64,000 nt of DNA from positions 67,501 to 131,500 of the forward strand of contig JAODUP010000560.1 of NCBI GenBank assembly GCA_025642065.1, written 5' to 3'. The notes beneath the pieces are model-generated. The model searched no databases and was not told the origin of the DNA. It worked only from the letters and a program-made list of their open reading frames with translations. Source of the stretch: Paralvinella palmiformis (lineage: Eukaryota > Annelida > Polychaeta > Terebellida > Alvinellidae). The translations under genes and the position numbers were made by a program. Below, piece after piece: positions 9,904 to 21,599 of this stretch (position 1 is the first letter of the stretch; every line of letters begins with the position of its first letter).

Positions 9904-12900
9904 CTGAAAGGGTACAAATTATATTTTATTATTCATTTTATGACGTACGCAATAAATATCTACTATGTATATGTACCAACCACTCTGTCTCGTAAAGTAC
10001 ATTTTAAAACCTCACAATGATAACATCTCAAAACAAACATATGAAATTAACATTTCTAATATAATAGAACAAGTATTCATCTGTCACTGAATCAAACGTT
10101 TAATGGTGCCCATGTGTGTAGCTCTGTGCTGGCATGTACACATGAATGCTTACATATATGTACAGAGCAGGGTCATCTCTCCCAAGTGTTACCAGAGTCG
10201 AGACTAAATAACTCAACAACAACATATAAGCAGAGAAATATATATCATGAAACCTGTTTTTGTTATCAACTAACCAAAAAGATCACCTTGATAAAAAGAG
10301 TGTTTTTCAATTCTATCCTAAACAGCCATTATAAAGTTTATGTAACATACTTAAACAGATCACTTATATTTAATGACCACCCAAACAGATCCATGAGATG
10401 GTCTGTTTAGTCAGAGTATACTGATCATGGCAATACTTACCAGATTTATAAAGACCTTAGGATGTCCAAGAGGACCACCGCTGTCTGATGGGATGACACG
10501 TTTGTCGCAGACCACGACAGGATCCTCGGCTATTAAATCCAAAGCTATATTAGGATTGACCTGCAACATCACCACATAATACATGAAGCCTAAAAACCTA
10601 TAGCATGTTCCAGTCAAATAGAACCCAATATATCAGGAATTAGATGTTTTAATACTTGTTTGGGGAATCTAAATAATTTAGCATTTAAATTTTATTTCAC
10701 TTTATGATATTTTTTCACACTTTTAAAAATACATTTCCAATATATGTTACCTATAGATCAAAGTTATCTTTATAAATAACTACTCTGTCCTATTGGTATG
10801 AATTTATTTCTAATTATAAACAGTATTGGTATTTCAAAACTATCCACACAGGTAAAATAACACCCAAATTTCTAGCCATTATTTTCCCAAAAATCAGTTT
10901 TACTGAGTTAATTGTTTCAGAAATGATATTTAGTATGCGACGTTTGCTGTCTGTTGTCTTCTTGACATTCAGCAAAACAAGAAATAATGCTAACAATGAA
11001 TGCGTTGGAATTCTAAGTTTTTTATCAGATAAAAGTTCTAAAGCCTATGTATTAAAATATATTTCAATTAATTAAATTGAATGCAACATGTATAGATAGG
11101 TACAGCTACATAGTATACATACCAGTTTTCTACCAACTAAGAAGCGCACCCTTCTGTAATCATCTTTTTCAAATTGCTGAAAAAATAATGGGATTTATGC
11201 TCACTCTTTTTATAGTAAATTATATCATGGCCTGAAATTGACCAAATAATCTTAATTTGCATATAAACATAAAGTAATATCTCAAACCAGAAGCAAATCA
11301 ATAAACATTTATCAACGAGGAGAAAAAATATCTATTTTCATGGGTTAACAGCAAATCTATAAAACTCTTATATGCCCATACATAGGATGGTAAAGTTCAT
11401 GTTAAGTGCAAGATATGTAGTCACCAACAAGCACCCTGTGCAGAGAGAATGGCAGGTCACCATTCCTTGTGTGCTAAGCTGCACAACCAAGCCACAGATA
11501 GTGATACTGTAGCATCCACCAAAATTACCCAGAAGAGGCCCAGATCACCTTCACCTGACAGCCTGTTTCAGGATGGGTGGTCCAACATCCACAATGAGCC
11601 GATTGTGGCCAGCTGTCTCCAGATGGATAACAAGTCGTTCCTGTTGGATTCATATGACACAGGCTCCATGACAAAGTCTAGTGAAAACCTCAAGACACTC
11701 GCACAGAAATCAATCAAAATAGAGAAAGGACAAGTATAGGAATAGCTACATGAATATTGTTCACGAGCACGATTTTGATAAGCAGATTGCCAAGAAGATT
11801 CCGGACATTAGCATCTATCGTAATGCCTGAGACCTTGCCGCACAACTTCGCCCAATAGCTGTTGCTCTCGACAAGGCCCAATTGCAGATTCGTGTCACAT
11901 GTGGCTAACTCTACAACAAGACCCACTATTGGAAACACACTGTGATGTTGTGAAGAAACAGTGTAAGCAGAGGTCTCACTGTAGAGCATTTGAATTTCAA
12001 AATGACTGTAAAATCCTAAATTAATTTATTAAGACTGTACATACCAATACATAACCCGTTGTCCAAAGCAAGTTGCAAAATAAGCCTTAGATCTATTTCT
12101 TGGTAGGGATAGTATGCTTTGAGTTTGAATCATAAACCACATGTATAACTATAAGATGTTTCAGAAATGTTCAATCCTCATAATACTAGCTCAATTCTAT
12201 CACTCCCACAAAATTTAGGGCCCTCTTGAAAAAAATGCACCATTCCAATTCCAAAGATTTTCAAGCCATGTGGTCTAGAGCAACTGCTGTGTGATGAGCA
12301 CCACAGAGGCTGTGCTGAACAAGGGACAGTCTGGGGATCCTCCCTGAAATACAAGCATGCAATCCTTGTGATACTGTGTGCGGCTAGGACAGTGTCAGAA
12401 CTGCACCATATGGAACTATTACAGGAAAAGGCAGATTTATCATAGTTTTCAGAGTACGGGCGTAGTGGTGTAATGAAGAACAGAAAATCGTAATGATTCC
12501 GCATAAATCATAATGGTTGGCAGCTCTGCCTTACATCAACCAAAAGTGAATGCCCATTGGCCTTTATCACCTAGCATATTAACATCTCTTCATCTAGATC
12601 ATGATCCTGGCTATATAGTATATGTTGTGACAGTCTAACTGGAACTCAGCCACTGTAAAATAACTGCCTTTTTAGAATCCCATCTATGGTGACTGGCATT
12701 AGCAATCATCAATATTAACGCTGTTTATCATTAGCAACATATCATTGCTTATATACACAAACAAAACCAACCTCGTGATTTCATAACATGTTAAAACAAA
12801 TTTACTTTGTGGAATAATTTACCAATAAAACATCATGCATATGATTAACTGTATGTAATGGATACCTATCACTAGAATTAATCTGAGACTACAGTGAGCT

Positions 12901-13747
12901 CAGTAAAGGCTTTATCTATCAGGGATGACAAGTGTGCATTTATTTCATAGCCTACCAAGTATCATGCATGGATATGTGTACCTAGTTACGGTCCTAAATA
13001 TATTTGTGTTCAAATGCCTTTCTGTTAATATGCATAGCCAAATAAATATATCTTACACACAGCAGGTGTGTTTACATATATGTGGGTACACAGATCAGTG
13101 TAAATAAATATTTATTTCATAAATTTATTTTTATGTGAATAAATAAGCGTGTGTGTGTATATGTATATGACAGGATACTGTTGTTTAACAAATTATCATT
13201 TGTTAACAATATTAATATTGTAATCTTCACATGACATGTTGGCATATTGTACACTAGATCTATAGACTAAGTGAGTGAGTCTAATACTAGACTAAGTTAG
13301 CCCAATCAATGTAATGTTGTCCGTATTACTGCTTCCATCTAATGGGAGTAATAACTAAAACAGTAAGAGTTCCGGAACTATCAGTGGTGGTAATCCTATC
13401 CGATGACTGGGAACAATAATGTTAACAGTAGTAGTCTTACTCTTAGCCTTAGGTTAACACTAGCTCCATTGACTATGTAAGTATGTTAGTCCACACAGCC
13501 AGTTGTAAGACGAAGTTTACCTTTAGACTAGACTAGACTAACTCTAGGCCCTAGTCAGGTTAGTGTTGTTACAAAACCAATTCATTGACACGCCAGATGC
13601 GCGCCTCAAATGGTGCCTTACCTGTCCAGTGTGAGTAATTTTATCAACGTCATCTTCCTTTTTAGTGACGGCTGATGATAATGACCTAAAACTGGACACA
13701 AATCGGCTACAAACAGCCGATGACCTTGTTCTGAGCAAGACTGCCAT
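9760..13747 (-). CDS. NDUFS6: NADH dehydrogenase iron-sulfur protein 6, whole gene
   Basis: The gene has four coding exons, in transcription order 13747-13622, 11176-11123, 10560-10441 and 9903-9760. They join in phase 0 throughout to 147 codons plus TAA. The N-terminus ([20 protein letters not shown]) is Arg/Ser-rich and amphipathic, as expected for a mitochondrial presequence. Family blocks follow: [39 protein letters not shown] and HVCGYSG. NDUFS6 is the zinc-containing accessory subunit of respiratory complex I at the base of the peripheral arm, and is needed late in assembly. The mammalian zinc ligands are C, H, C, C. Here the first and last positions read Ser ([12 protein letters not shown] and CGYSG), while the His and the third Cys remain. 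The C-terminus runs about 30 residues beyond the CGYxG motif, longer than in mammals. Confidence 0.93.
10441..10560 (-). CDS. NDUFS6: NDUFS6 exon 3
   Basis: The exon encodes 40 residues: [29 protein letters not shown] and [11 protein letters not shown]. It lies between TGTTGCAG and CTG|GTAAGT. It holds the retained zinc-ligand His (GHP). The preceding Cys of the mammalian ACDGGGG motif is replaced, the text reading PSDSGG with one residue fewer. A Cys is present eight residues earlier (VCDKR). Confidence 0.92.
11123..11176 (-). CDS. NDUFS6: NDUFS6 exon 2
   Basis: This is a 54-nt exon between TTTTTTCAG and CTG|GTATGT. It encodes [18 protein letters not shown], matching the DKDYRRIRFVGRQK region of mammalian NDUFS6. 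It is too short to appear as an ORF and was found from the splice signals and family similarity. Confidence 0.9.
11430..12010 (+). pseudogene. DUF659/hAT-type transposase remnant
   Basis: In NDUFS6 intron 1, antisense to the gene. The peptide [19 protein letters not shown], followed by [18 protein letters not shown], matches the DUF659 domain of hAT-like transposases. Beyond it the frame breaks, but [12 protein letters not shown] is visible. Stops and frameshifts make it inactive. Box positions and the BED-finger region are not seen. Confidence 0.65.
12011..13621. other. NDUFS6 intron 1, remainder
   Basis: AT-rich with TGTGTG/TATA runs and CTAGACTA-like repeats near 13.25-13.55 kb. No other gene is seen. 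Confidence 0.4.
13622..13747 (-). CDS. NDUFS6: NDUFS6 exon 1 (start, presequence)
   Basis: The exon encodes 42 residues. A Ser/Arg-rich mitochondrial targeting sequence is followed by [14 protein letters not shown]. It ends CAG|GTAAGG, phase 0. THTGQ is the conserved start of the mature subunit. Confidence 0.9.
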
Positions 13748-14020
13748 TATTAACTGGTAACCACACTATGTCAGTGAGCTCCGGCTATGGGCACCTCAAT
13801 CAATTTATGAGCTATAAGATTAGAGAGGGACGGGACGTTCTTCTGATTTGGGTGTGCATGTCTTAATTTAAGCCATTTCCGTGTGTATCAATCAATATCA
13901 TATATCATAGTTAGCTACGTTTTTGACACACGTTGTATTGCCATTACTGCTGCTACTGATAATGTTGTTGGTGTTTTTATTTTTAACGACAACATTGTAT
14001 GTTTATTTTATCCCAGCATC

Positions 14021-16011
14021 TTAATTAGGCCCAGAATATGATATGATATATGATAACTTTATTTTCCAAATTCCACAAGTTGTACATCATACAATAACTT
14101 AACTATATATTATATCAGGCATATAATTATGTAAAATTTGGCGGACCGATGTTGCGTGAGCTGTCTTCCCATCGGCCCCAATGTAAATATTTAAATTACA
14201 TGTAAATAGTCACGGCTAAAACAATGGGAAGGATCTAAATGCCAGGTCATGGTGGACACGTGAGCGATAAATACGGGAGACCAGGATCAGGAATTATCAT
14301 TATCAGCTCATCATTTCGGCCGATATTGTTTACAATAGGAATTTGTACATTTCACTGAATCAGAATAGCATATGTTAAGATAAGACTTTTTATTTTACCT
14401 TTAAAATGGGTCTTCGAATTGTAGAATCCACTTATTCCATATGCCAGGAAAATTATAAAGAGGTAGTCTATTGGAGAGTGTGGGGTCACATCGAACAATG
14501 TTTATCAAATCAGATTGCCGCGTCATATATGATTTCCCCTGATATAACAGTTTGAATTATATACACGCTCTCAAATGATCACCGTATTTTTTATTTACGA
14601 AATCATGCATAAATAAGGCATTTTAAAACTCATGTCAATCATTCAATTTTAGTATCTGGGAGTATTTTAAAAGGGGGTATGTGTGGCTTTTATACCACCA
14701 GTTGCGAATTGTCCGTATGGCACGTTTTTTTAAAGTTTAGTTTTATACAAAACAAATCTGTTTGCATTTCCCCTATATAGTATACCATGTGACAGGTATG
14801 GATGTATTAAAGCTGCATACAATGTTTTCAGACTGGCGTACGGTAAAATAAGTTTCACTTGACTGATAGCATGTAATGATCTGGATATTTTGGTGTTTAT
14901 ATATGAGACAGTTGATATTACCATGACAATGACTCATCAACATATATACCAAGAAACTTAGTAGTTTTATTAGTAAATGTGAAACCAACTTGCTTAAGTT
15001 AGTGTTATTGATGGTCACATTTTCTTTTTGCAACTTTAAAAACAATACATTTAGTTTTATTTGGTTTCAAGGAAAGGCCGTTTGCACAAAACTACTCATG
15101 TAGACAATTCTTAGCACAATTAGCCTTCCCGTATAATCGATTTATATCAGTGTCGCTGATATAAATGGATACATCGTCAACGAATGATAAAATATGTGTA
15201 TCAGTAGACCTTGCTATATCGTTAACAAAAATTAGGTATAAAAGCGGAACTAATATGGAGCCCTGTGGCACGCCACATACAATATGTTTGACATCAGACT
15301 GTTTAACATATATTGGATAGCTAGAAAACCATTTACTAACTATTCCACGAATTCCATAAAAATTAAGTTTGTTTAGGAAAATTTCTGGGTTAATAACGTC
15401 AAAGGCTTTAGACAGATCACAGAAAAGTGACGTTGTATGTTTTGTTTTTTTTGTTTGTTATTTGCCTCAGCACATTGGTTAATAAAGTGTATTATATTTG
15501 GTGTATGGTAGAATGATTTGCATGGAAGCCGTATTGGTGTTCATAGAGAACAATATTACTGTTAAGGAATGATACAACTTCCCAACACATTTCTTTTTAA
15601 ACGTTTAGAGAAGGCTGGCAAAAAGCTTTTTGATATATAATTGTTCAATTCGTCTTTATTTGACGTCTTGTAAATTCGGATTACTTTAGTTATTTTCAAT
15701 TTCTCTGGGAAAATATCAGTAATAAACGATTTATTTATAATTTGAGTTATTGGTAATTTGATGATGTGAATGGTTTCTTTCAAAAATTTGTTAGAAATGT
15801 CATCATGACCTGTGCTTTAAGTTTTAATTTATTTGCAGCTTCAATAACATGACTTGTGTCAATCAGGTCAAGAAACATACCATTTATTAAAGGATTCTTT
15901 AAAAATTTCATTATAATTTCTCTTAGATTTCGGCACATTTTGGCTGTCTTATTATTATTATTATTAATATTATATATTTTGATATCCTGTGTCATAGACG
16001 ATAGGTGTGTG
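14021..16011 (-). mobile_element. 5'-truncated LINE (family L2) with RT domain
   Basis: Reading the minus strand gives reverse-transcriptase blocks in broken frames: DELNNYxS-LLPAFSKxLE, QYGFHxNHST, CGVPQGSIL, HILSFVDDVSIYIS (the YxDD box as FVDD), LKPNKTKCIVFK and LKTLYAALIHPYLSHGIL. The 3' end carries an AT-rich TATCA-type tail near 14035-14056. The element is bounded by TATTTTATCCCAGCATC at 14004-14020 and 16012-16028, a likely target-site duplication. It is degenerate, with many stops. It resembles the Jockey/CR1 side of the LINE tree; the clade is uncertain. Confidence 0.78.
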
Positions 16012-16259
16012 TATTTTATCCCAGCATCCTAGGCAATGAACACGTGATTTAATGCCCTGATATATTTTTTCCTGGTTACCTTTTTTTCAAGAGCTCGTCC
16101 GTGAACCAGCACGATTCATTCTACAAGATTGATATTACTATCCCTATGTTGAATTGAGCCTGTTTGGGGCAACATATTGATCAGATGTAAACATCCTGAT
16201 GAACTATTGTAATTTTTGGTTCGCTAGAAACTGATTTTATTAATATATTACGTACTCAT

Positions 16260-16460
16260 GCAGGGGGTCATTAACGTCCCGACTTTTTAATTAATACCGT
16301 AGAGACGGCAGGGCCATTTAACGTGGTCAGCCACCCACGATGTTGTGATCCGAGAAATGAATTGCTGAAAAGGTTTTCACGGGATCGAACCTCGGGTATT
16401 TTGAATCCATCTTTCGGTACTGCTCCCCCGTGAGGTGGTGGGGGAGGAGATATGAATAAT
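16260..16460. repeat. Rearranged copy of the repeat at 29.93-30.18 kb
   Basis: GTGATCCGAGAAATGAATTG with a tRNA-like GGGATCGAACC matches 30075-30155 in the same orientation. CCCCCGTGAGGTGGTGGGGG matches the reverse complement of 30030-30070. The two halves are inverted relative to each other. Confidence 0.5.
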
Positions 16461-16502
16461 CACTCAATAAACCTGAAAAATCTTATATGTGAATCAAGCA
16501 CA

Positions 16503-16628
16503 GTGACGCACCTAGTACAGGGGTTGGGCAAACTCATAGTCTGGGTACGATGCAAAGTTAATCAACAATGATCAGATGGCAAGGAAACTAAGCGAGTCTG
16601 AAAAGGTGAATTTTCAAATGGTGACGGA
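16503..16628 (-). mobile_element. LINE L1 3' tail fragment, antisense
   Basis: Contains the complement of the L1 3' tail (GCACCTAGTACAGG, TTGGGCAAACTCATAGTC) up to AAGCGAGTCTGAAAAGGTGA. It stops where a family A SINE 3' piece begins. Confidence 0.65.
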
Positions 16629-16685
16629 TCTTTCACTTTGCCTCAATACCTTTGGAGTTCGCTCGACCCATTTAGCCTACTTTGT
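16629..16685 (+). mobile_element. Family A SINE 3' fragment
   Basis: TCTTTCACTTTGCCTCAATA through GCCCATTTAG-like sequence (reads GACCCATTTAGCCTAC) matches the SINE body. No head and no clear target-site duplication. Confidence 0.5.
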
Positions 16686-16699
16686 CACGACGACATATG

Positions 16700-17990
16700 A
16701 CTAAACATAGACATATATTAAAGGTCACAGCACTAACACTATTAGTTTTATCTGCAGCTGTTGAAACCATCGACTATTCTGTTCTTGTTGATCGCGCCTC
16801 TCTGATTGATATGATATATCTGGCACAGTACTCACTTGGATCCACTTATTCTTAATAAATAGGTCTCAATCAATAAAAATATGAAACTATTTTTCAGAGG
16901 CAGTTCCCATGTTTTGCGGAGTTCCCCAAGTCTCTGTTCTTGGACCGCTGCTGTATACTCTGTATACCACACAATAATGCTCTCTTATTCAGTCACAAAT
17001 TAGACCATCATTTATATGGAGATGACACCCAAATACTCTGTATACCACACAATAATGCTCTCTTATTCAGTCACAAATTAGACCATCATTTATATGGAGA
17101 TGACACCCAAATATATACATATCTTTATCTACAGCAGACATCGATCTTTCTCTTACCCAGCTTGGTGACTGTCTCAGTGATATTTCTGGAATAGAAATTG
17201 CAACAACAACTAAAACAAGAGATTAATTTTCATTATTATATGTACATCCAGATAAGGCAGCAAATTTACGTGTTTCTTCCCTACACCCATCCTTAATCAT
17301 AACACCACACCATCAAACACTGTACGTAATCTTGGTGCTACACTTGAAAGCGATTTTAATTTCAGAAAACATATTTCCCAGACAACTTGCTGTTGCTTCT
17401 CCTATATTCGCGACCTTTGCCCTATTCGACGCTGTATTTCTTTTTCAGTCACCAACACCATTGCCACAGCACTCAATACTAGTAGGTTTGATTGCTATAA
17501 TTCTCTACTTTATAACATCGCATCTAATCACATTCTAAAATTTCATGCTTGTTCAGAACTGCTTAACTATGGTCTCCTCGGTTTTCTCATTCTGTGCCCG
17601 TCCTGATATCACTCCATTGGCCCCCTGTTCAATCTCGCTTCTGTTTTCAAACTCTGTACCATTGCCTATCAAACTATTTCTTCCGAAGAAACTTCGTATC
17701 TATTTTCCATGCTCCCTCTAGTATCCAACCCCAGAGAGCTCCGTTCATCTGGTTTGTCTTTTCCCAGGGTTAAAACTCATGCTGGCATTCCTGCTTTTCA
17801 GTTGCTGTCCCTACTCCCCGAACATGTTAAGTCATCAAATAGCATAGTTTGAACACTCATCTTTTCAGACTTGCTTATTCCTTCTACGTTTCCACTGCAT
17901 CCGATCATTTGTTGATGAATTTTGCATCGTACCTAGTTGGAGTCACTGAGCTCGATTCTTTTCGATGATATTGGTGATATAGAAGTTTGT
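16700..17990 (+). mobile_element. Degenerate CR1/L2-like LINE (family L1) with RT core
   Basis: RT motifs read in broken plus-strand frames: FCGVPQVSVLGPLLY, HHLYGDDTQIYTYL (YxDD catalytic box), then the C-terminal RAPFIWFVFSQG and PAFQLLSLL blocks and the shared 3' tail ending near GAGCTCGATTCTTTTCGATG. A 78-bp tandem duplication (16956-17111) repeats the YGDD segment in frame. Numerous stops make it inactive. Confidence 0.75.
16956..17111 (+). repeat. 78-bp in-frame tandem duplication of the RT YxDD block
   Basis: Two copies, 16956-17033 and 17034-17111, appear base-identical by eye. Each encodes the segment from LCIPHNNALLFS through HLYGDDTQI. The length is 26 codons, so the frame is kept. 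Confidence 0.92.
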
Positions 17991-18031
17991 TAATATTATT
18001 ATTATTATCATCACGAAAAAGGATCAACCAC

Positions 18032-19451
18032 TGGAATTATATTAAATATATTTTCAATCAGTTACGAACAGTTTTCCAGTATGTGTTCCATGACTTTCAA
18101 TAACAAATAAGTCATCGCTATGCGACAGTTGATATTTAAATGATATCAGTTTGCCATCCTCTCCTCCATTTATTCCGTTAGGGCATAATGAATGAATTTA
18201 TGAGGGTCATGAAATAACAGCCGACATATGTGACAGCCCGATCATCAAATTACGTACTGTCGGTAATACTGATGGATTGAGAGATGAAGAACAAGAACTT
18301 GTCAACTTTGAAAGCTAGACTATTAGATGACTGACCATCAACTACAATATAGCATCAAAATGGGAATAAAAATGAATTAATGAGCGGCATAACTCCGAAC
18401 ATTATCCGAAATCGAAATGTTTTGGTATATAATCGATTGTCACAAGAACGTTTCAAATTTATTAATTTTCTGCTCTTTAGAATTGGTCACACAACACTGG
18501 GAAACAAACCCCGATATCGATAGTTCTTCACCCTCGTAAGACTTGAACTTTTACTGCGGGCCAGCAAAGATGTATACAGCTAGTATATCGAGGTGGTTGA
18601 GATGTTACGGAAAGATCGTGTGCCTCTAGTACAAGGACCGTATATAACCAATGAATAAATTTGAAAACAAACGAAGCAGGAATCATTTGAATTGGTCTGA
18701 AATTCATTTGTTGGTCAAACATCAGCTAGTAGGACTTTTGAAAACCTTCTGTTGAGCATAAAGAAATAGTATAGTCGTGTTATTTCATCAATCTATCTTG
18801 GTAAGTCTATCCTACAAGGGCACGTTCCAAGAACAGAAAAAGGTGCACGGGAGACAGCTTACAGGGTACGAAGATAATAGTCAAGATTGGGTTGACTGAC
18901 CTTCTGAAAGAGCTGTCTTTAGATAGATAGAGAAAGAGACAATCGGAAATATCACAAAGTGATCAGTGCGGCTTCAAGGCTACGGGATAAAGGTCAAAAA
19001 CGTAAATTTTTTAGCATTTGTTGAGACTTTAAAGAAATGATCCGGATATAATGTTACAAATCAAGGTCACTTTATAGCATCAGATATGGATCTAACATCA
19101 GATCAACTTGGTTTGTTGTTCAGTAGCTTATAGATAAAAACCTGTTTTTTTTTCCGATCCCGAGCGATTTCGAAGCTTGGAATCAATTAGTCTAAACGTG
19201 GAAACACTCTGATCCCCAGTACTGGAGGAACAGTCACCCATTAGTTGATCGATAACGGTGAGTAGTGTCAGTCACTCTCTCGGATTGTGAATGCCATCAG
19301 GCAATGGGACTCATTGAATTAACTAGTCCAGGCCTAAACATTTAGGGATGGAATTATATTAAATATTTTTTTTACATCAGTTAGGAACAGTTTTCCAGTA
19401 TGTGTTCCATGACTTTCATTAACACATAAGTCATCGCTATGCGACAGTTGA
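18032..19451. repeat. Pair of roughly 100-bp direct repeats, 1.3 kb apart
   Basis: Copies at 18032-18132 and 19349-19451 share TGGAATTATATTAAATAT, GTTTTCCAGTATGTGTTCC and AAGTCATCGCTATGCGACAG. The space between has no recognised coding sequence. They could be terminal repeats of a small element (TRIM-like) or an ordinary duplication. Confidence 0.75.
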
Positions 19452-20289
19452 ATTGTTGAGTACATCCTGATATAACCTCAATGCGACGTCGGTGAAATAT
19501 TCCTCCGTAACGTGATCGTTTCCCAATGCAGTTTGGACGGTGTTTGCGAGATGTGTATCCCCATCAGATGTCATCACAACCATACAACATCATAGACACT
19601 GTTTTACCATCGGGTTGCTCCTTGCAATCTTCCATCATTGTTATCTGGGCATTGTCGAGCAGTCTCCCACCAATATTGAAACGGCTTGGCGGATGACATC
19701 CGGATATCATCTATGTCATCACCGTACGACATTCTTTGTGTTCGACGGCCGAAAATAATGCGTTGGTTAGCTATCTGCATGTCTATGGCATCTTTCTCAG
19801 ATTCTAATATCAGTATAACTTATCTATCCATATTCGATACCTGTGGCTTGTACAGCTTGACACGAGACGATGACATACGAGATCCAGCTCGTTTCCTGTA
19901 GTGCAATGAGTGACTTCACCTGTTAGTCTATTGTATGGATGTTCAAGGCTCATCTCCATTTCGGTGAGTGATTAACCAAATTAATGACTGGACATTTCAC
20001 ATTCTAGTTGGATAGATGTGATCCCGAAGGCTCACTATACATATTATATCTACCTACAGTGTGACTAAATCTTCTTTAACAATTGACTACTACTACTACT
20101 ACCACCTTCAGATTCAATTAGTAAAAAGTAATTTTAGAAAAACATGTATATCAAAATCACAATTTTTCATTGTCAAAAAATCCAAACCATTGATTTGTTA
20201 AGAATCAAATATTTAAATAAAACAACCCCGATATATATATGCATTAAGGAAGCTGTCTTTTCATTAATCAAACAAAATCAATGGGTGCA

Positions 20290-20410
20290 CGTATAGTCAG
20301 TCAGATGAGGTAGTGTTGCTGATTTGCGGCTACTTTCGTACAAGCGGCAAATGAAGTGGGTCGAGCATCCCCCAACGGTAATGAGCCTGTATGAGAGGCA
20401 GAACATCCTT
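20290..20410 (-). mobile_element. Old family A-like SINE body fragment
   Basis: TTTGCGGCTACTTTCGTACA, GGTCGAGCATCCCCCAACGG and TAATGAG align by eye with the reverse complement of the SINE body (ACGGCCACTTTTGTGCACA, GGCCGAGCGACCTCCAAAGG). It is much more diverged than the other copies. Confidence 0.35.
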
Positions 20411-21599
20411 CAGTAGTCCGGCCTGCGTTTTTAACCAGGGATTGGAGATCTATTCGAAGGATGGAATATTTGGCATACGATCTGCCACCACTACCGAGCT
20501 GGTCATAGACCAGTGGGCTAGCAGGCACACCTAGCTCTGGTGTGTAATCTATTACAGCAAGTATCCGGTTTGTTTCGGCCTTGGCCAAAATAAGACCGAG
20601 ATCCTCTAGGTAAAAAGATCACCAGATGAAACAATCCATATCCAGGCAATACTAGGATTGGAACTGGACCTAGAAATTTATAAGCTGGTCTGTCATGAAT
20701 TTCATTTCTTCACCGAATTAGTTTTTATCGAGTGACTGACCGACGTACGTAACTAATTGTAATTTTATAATCGCCACACTGATGAATCATCCAGATGATG
20801 TAATCACGATTTCTGATCGTCTACGACAAACACACGAATGTCAATGACTGACTGGTCTTTATTATATATCACACTATCAAATATAGACAATGACAATTAT
20901 TACTGAAAAAAAGGTATTAATTAAATGATGACAACAAACCGACCATGTTTAGGCAATGGACATCAGTCATCGAATATGATCCAGACATTTCCATTACAAG
21001 ATGTCGGCAGCGAGAATGAAACGTACTTGAACAACAGCAGGTCTATTAAAAGGAACGCCACTAATCAACCAACACAGGATGAGCACCGTACGAACTAAAT
21101 CATTTACTCCATATTAATGGTTTCGGAGAAAGAGATCTACGGAATAGAACGAACTAAATCTGCTGCCACTAATTAGTGTATACACACACATACAGGCACG
21201 CGCGCAATCAAAACTGGGATGACAATAACATTTTTGTCGCGGAGATGGGTAAATTTAGCAGCGAACGTAAAATGAAAGACAACAGTAAACCTAATTCTAA
21301 ATTGCGAAGCATAAACATACAACATATGATAAATATAACAAAATATAATCGAAATCTACGATTAGCTGCCATCATCTTCAAACACTGACGCAAACATACT
21401 TTTGTCAAAGAGCCGACTACAATGTTATGTTCTAGGTAGTCGGTTCTCATCGGAGGCCCGTCTGCCTCGTGAGTGAAAGCCGAGCTGAACCACCGGGTGA
21501 TAAGAACATAAACTCTTACAATGGTAATACTGGGAAAGAATGCCAAACTATACAGACGTATGGTGCAAAATGACGTCATAAAAAATCCAACAAACCCCC

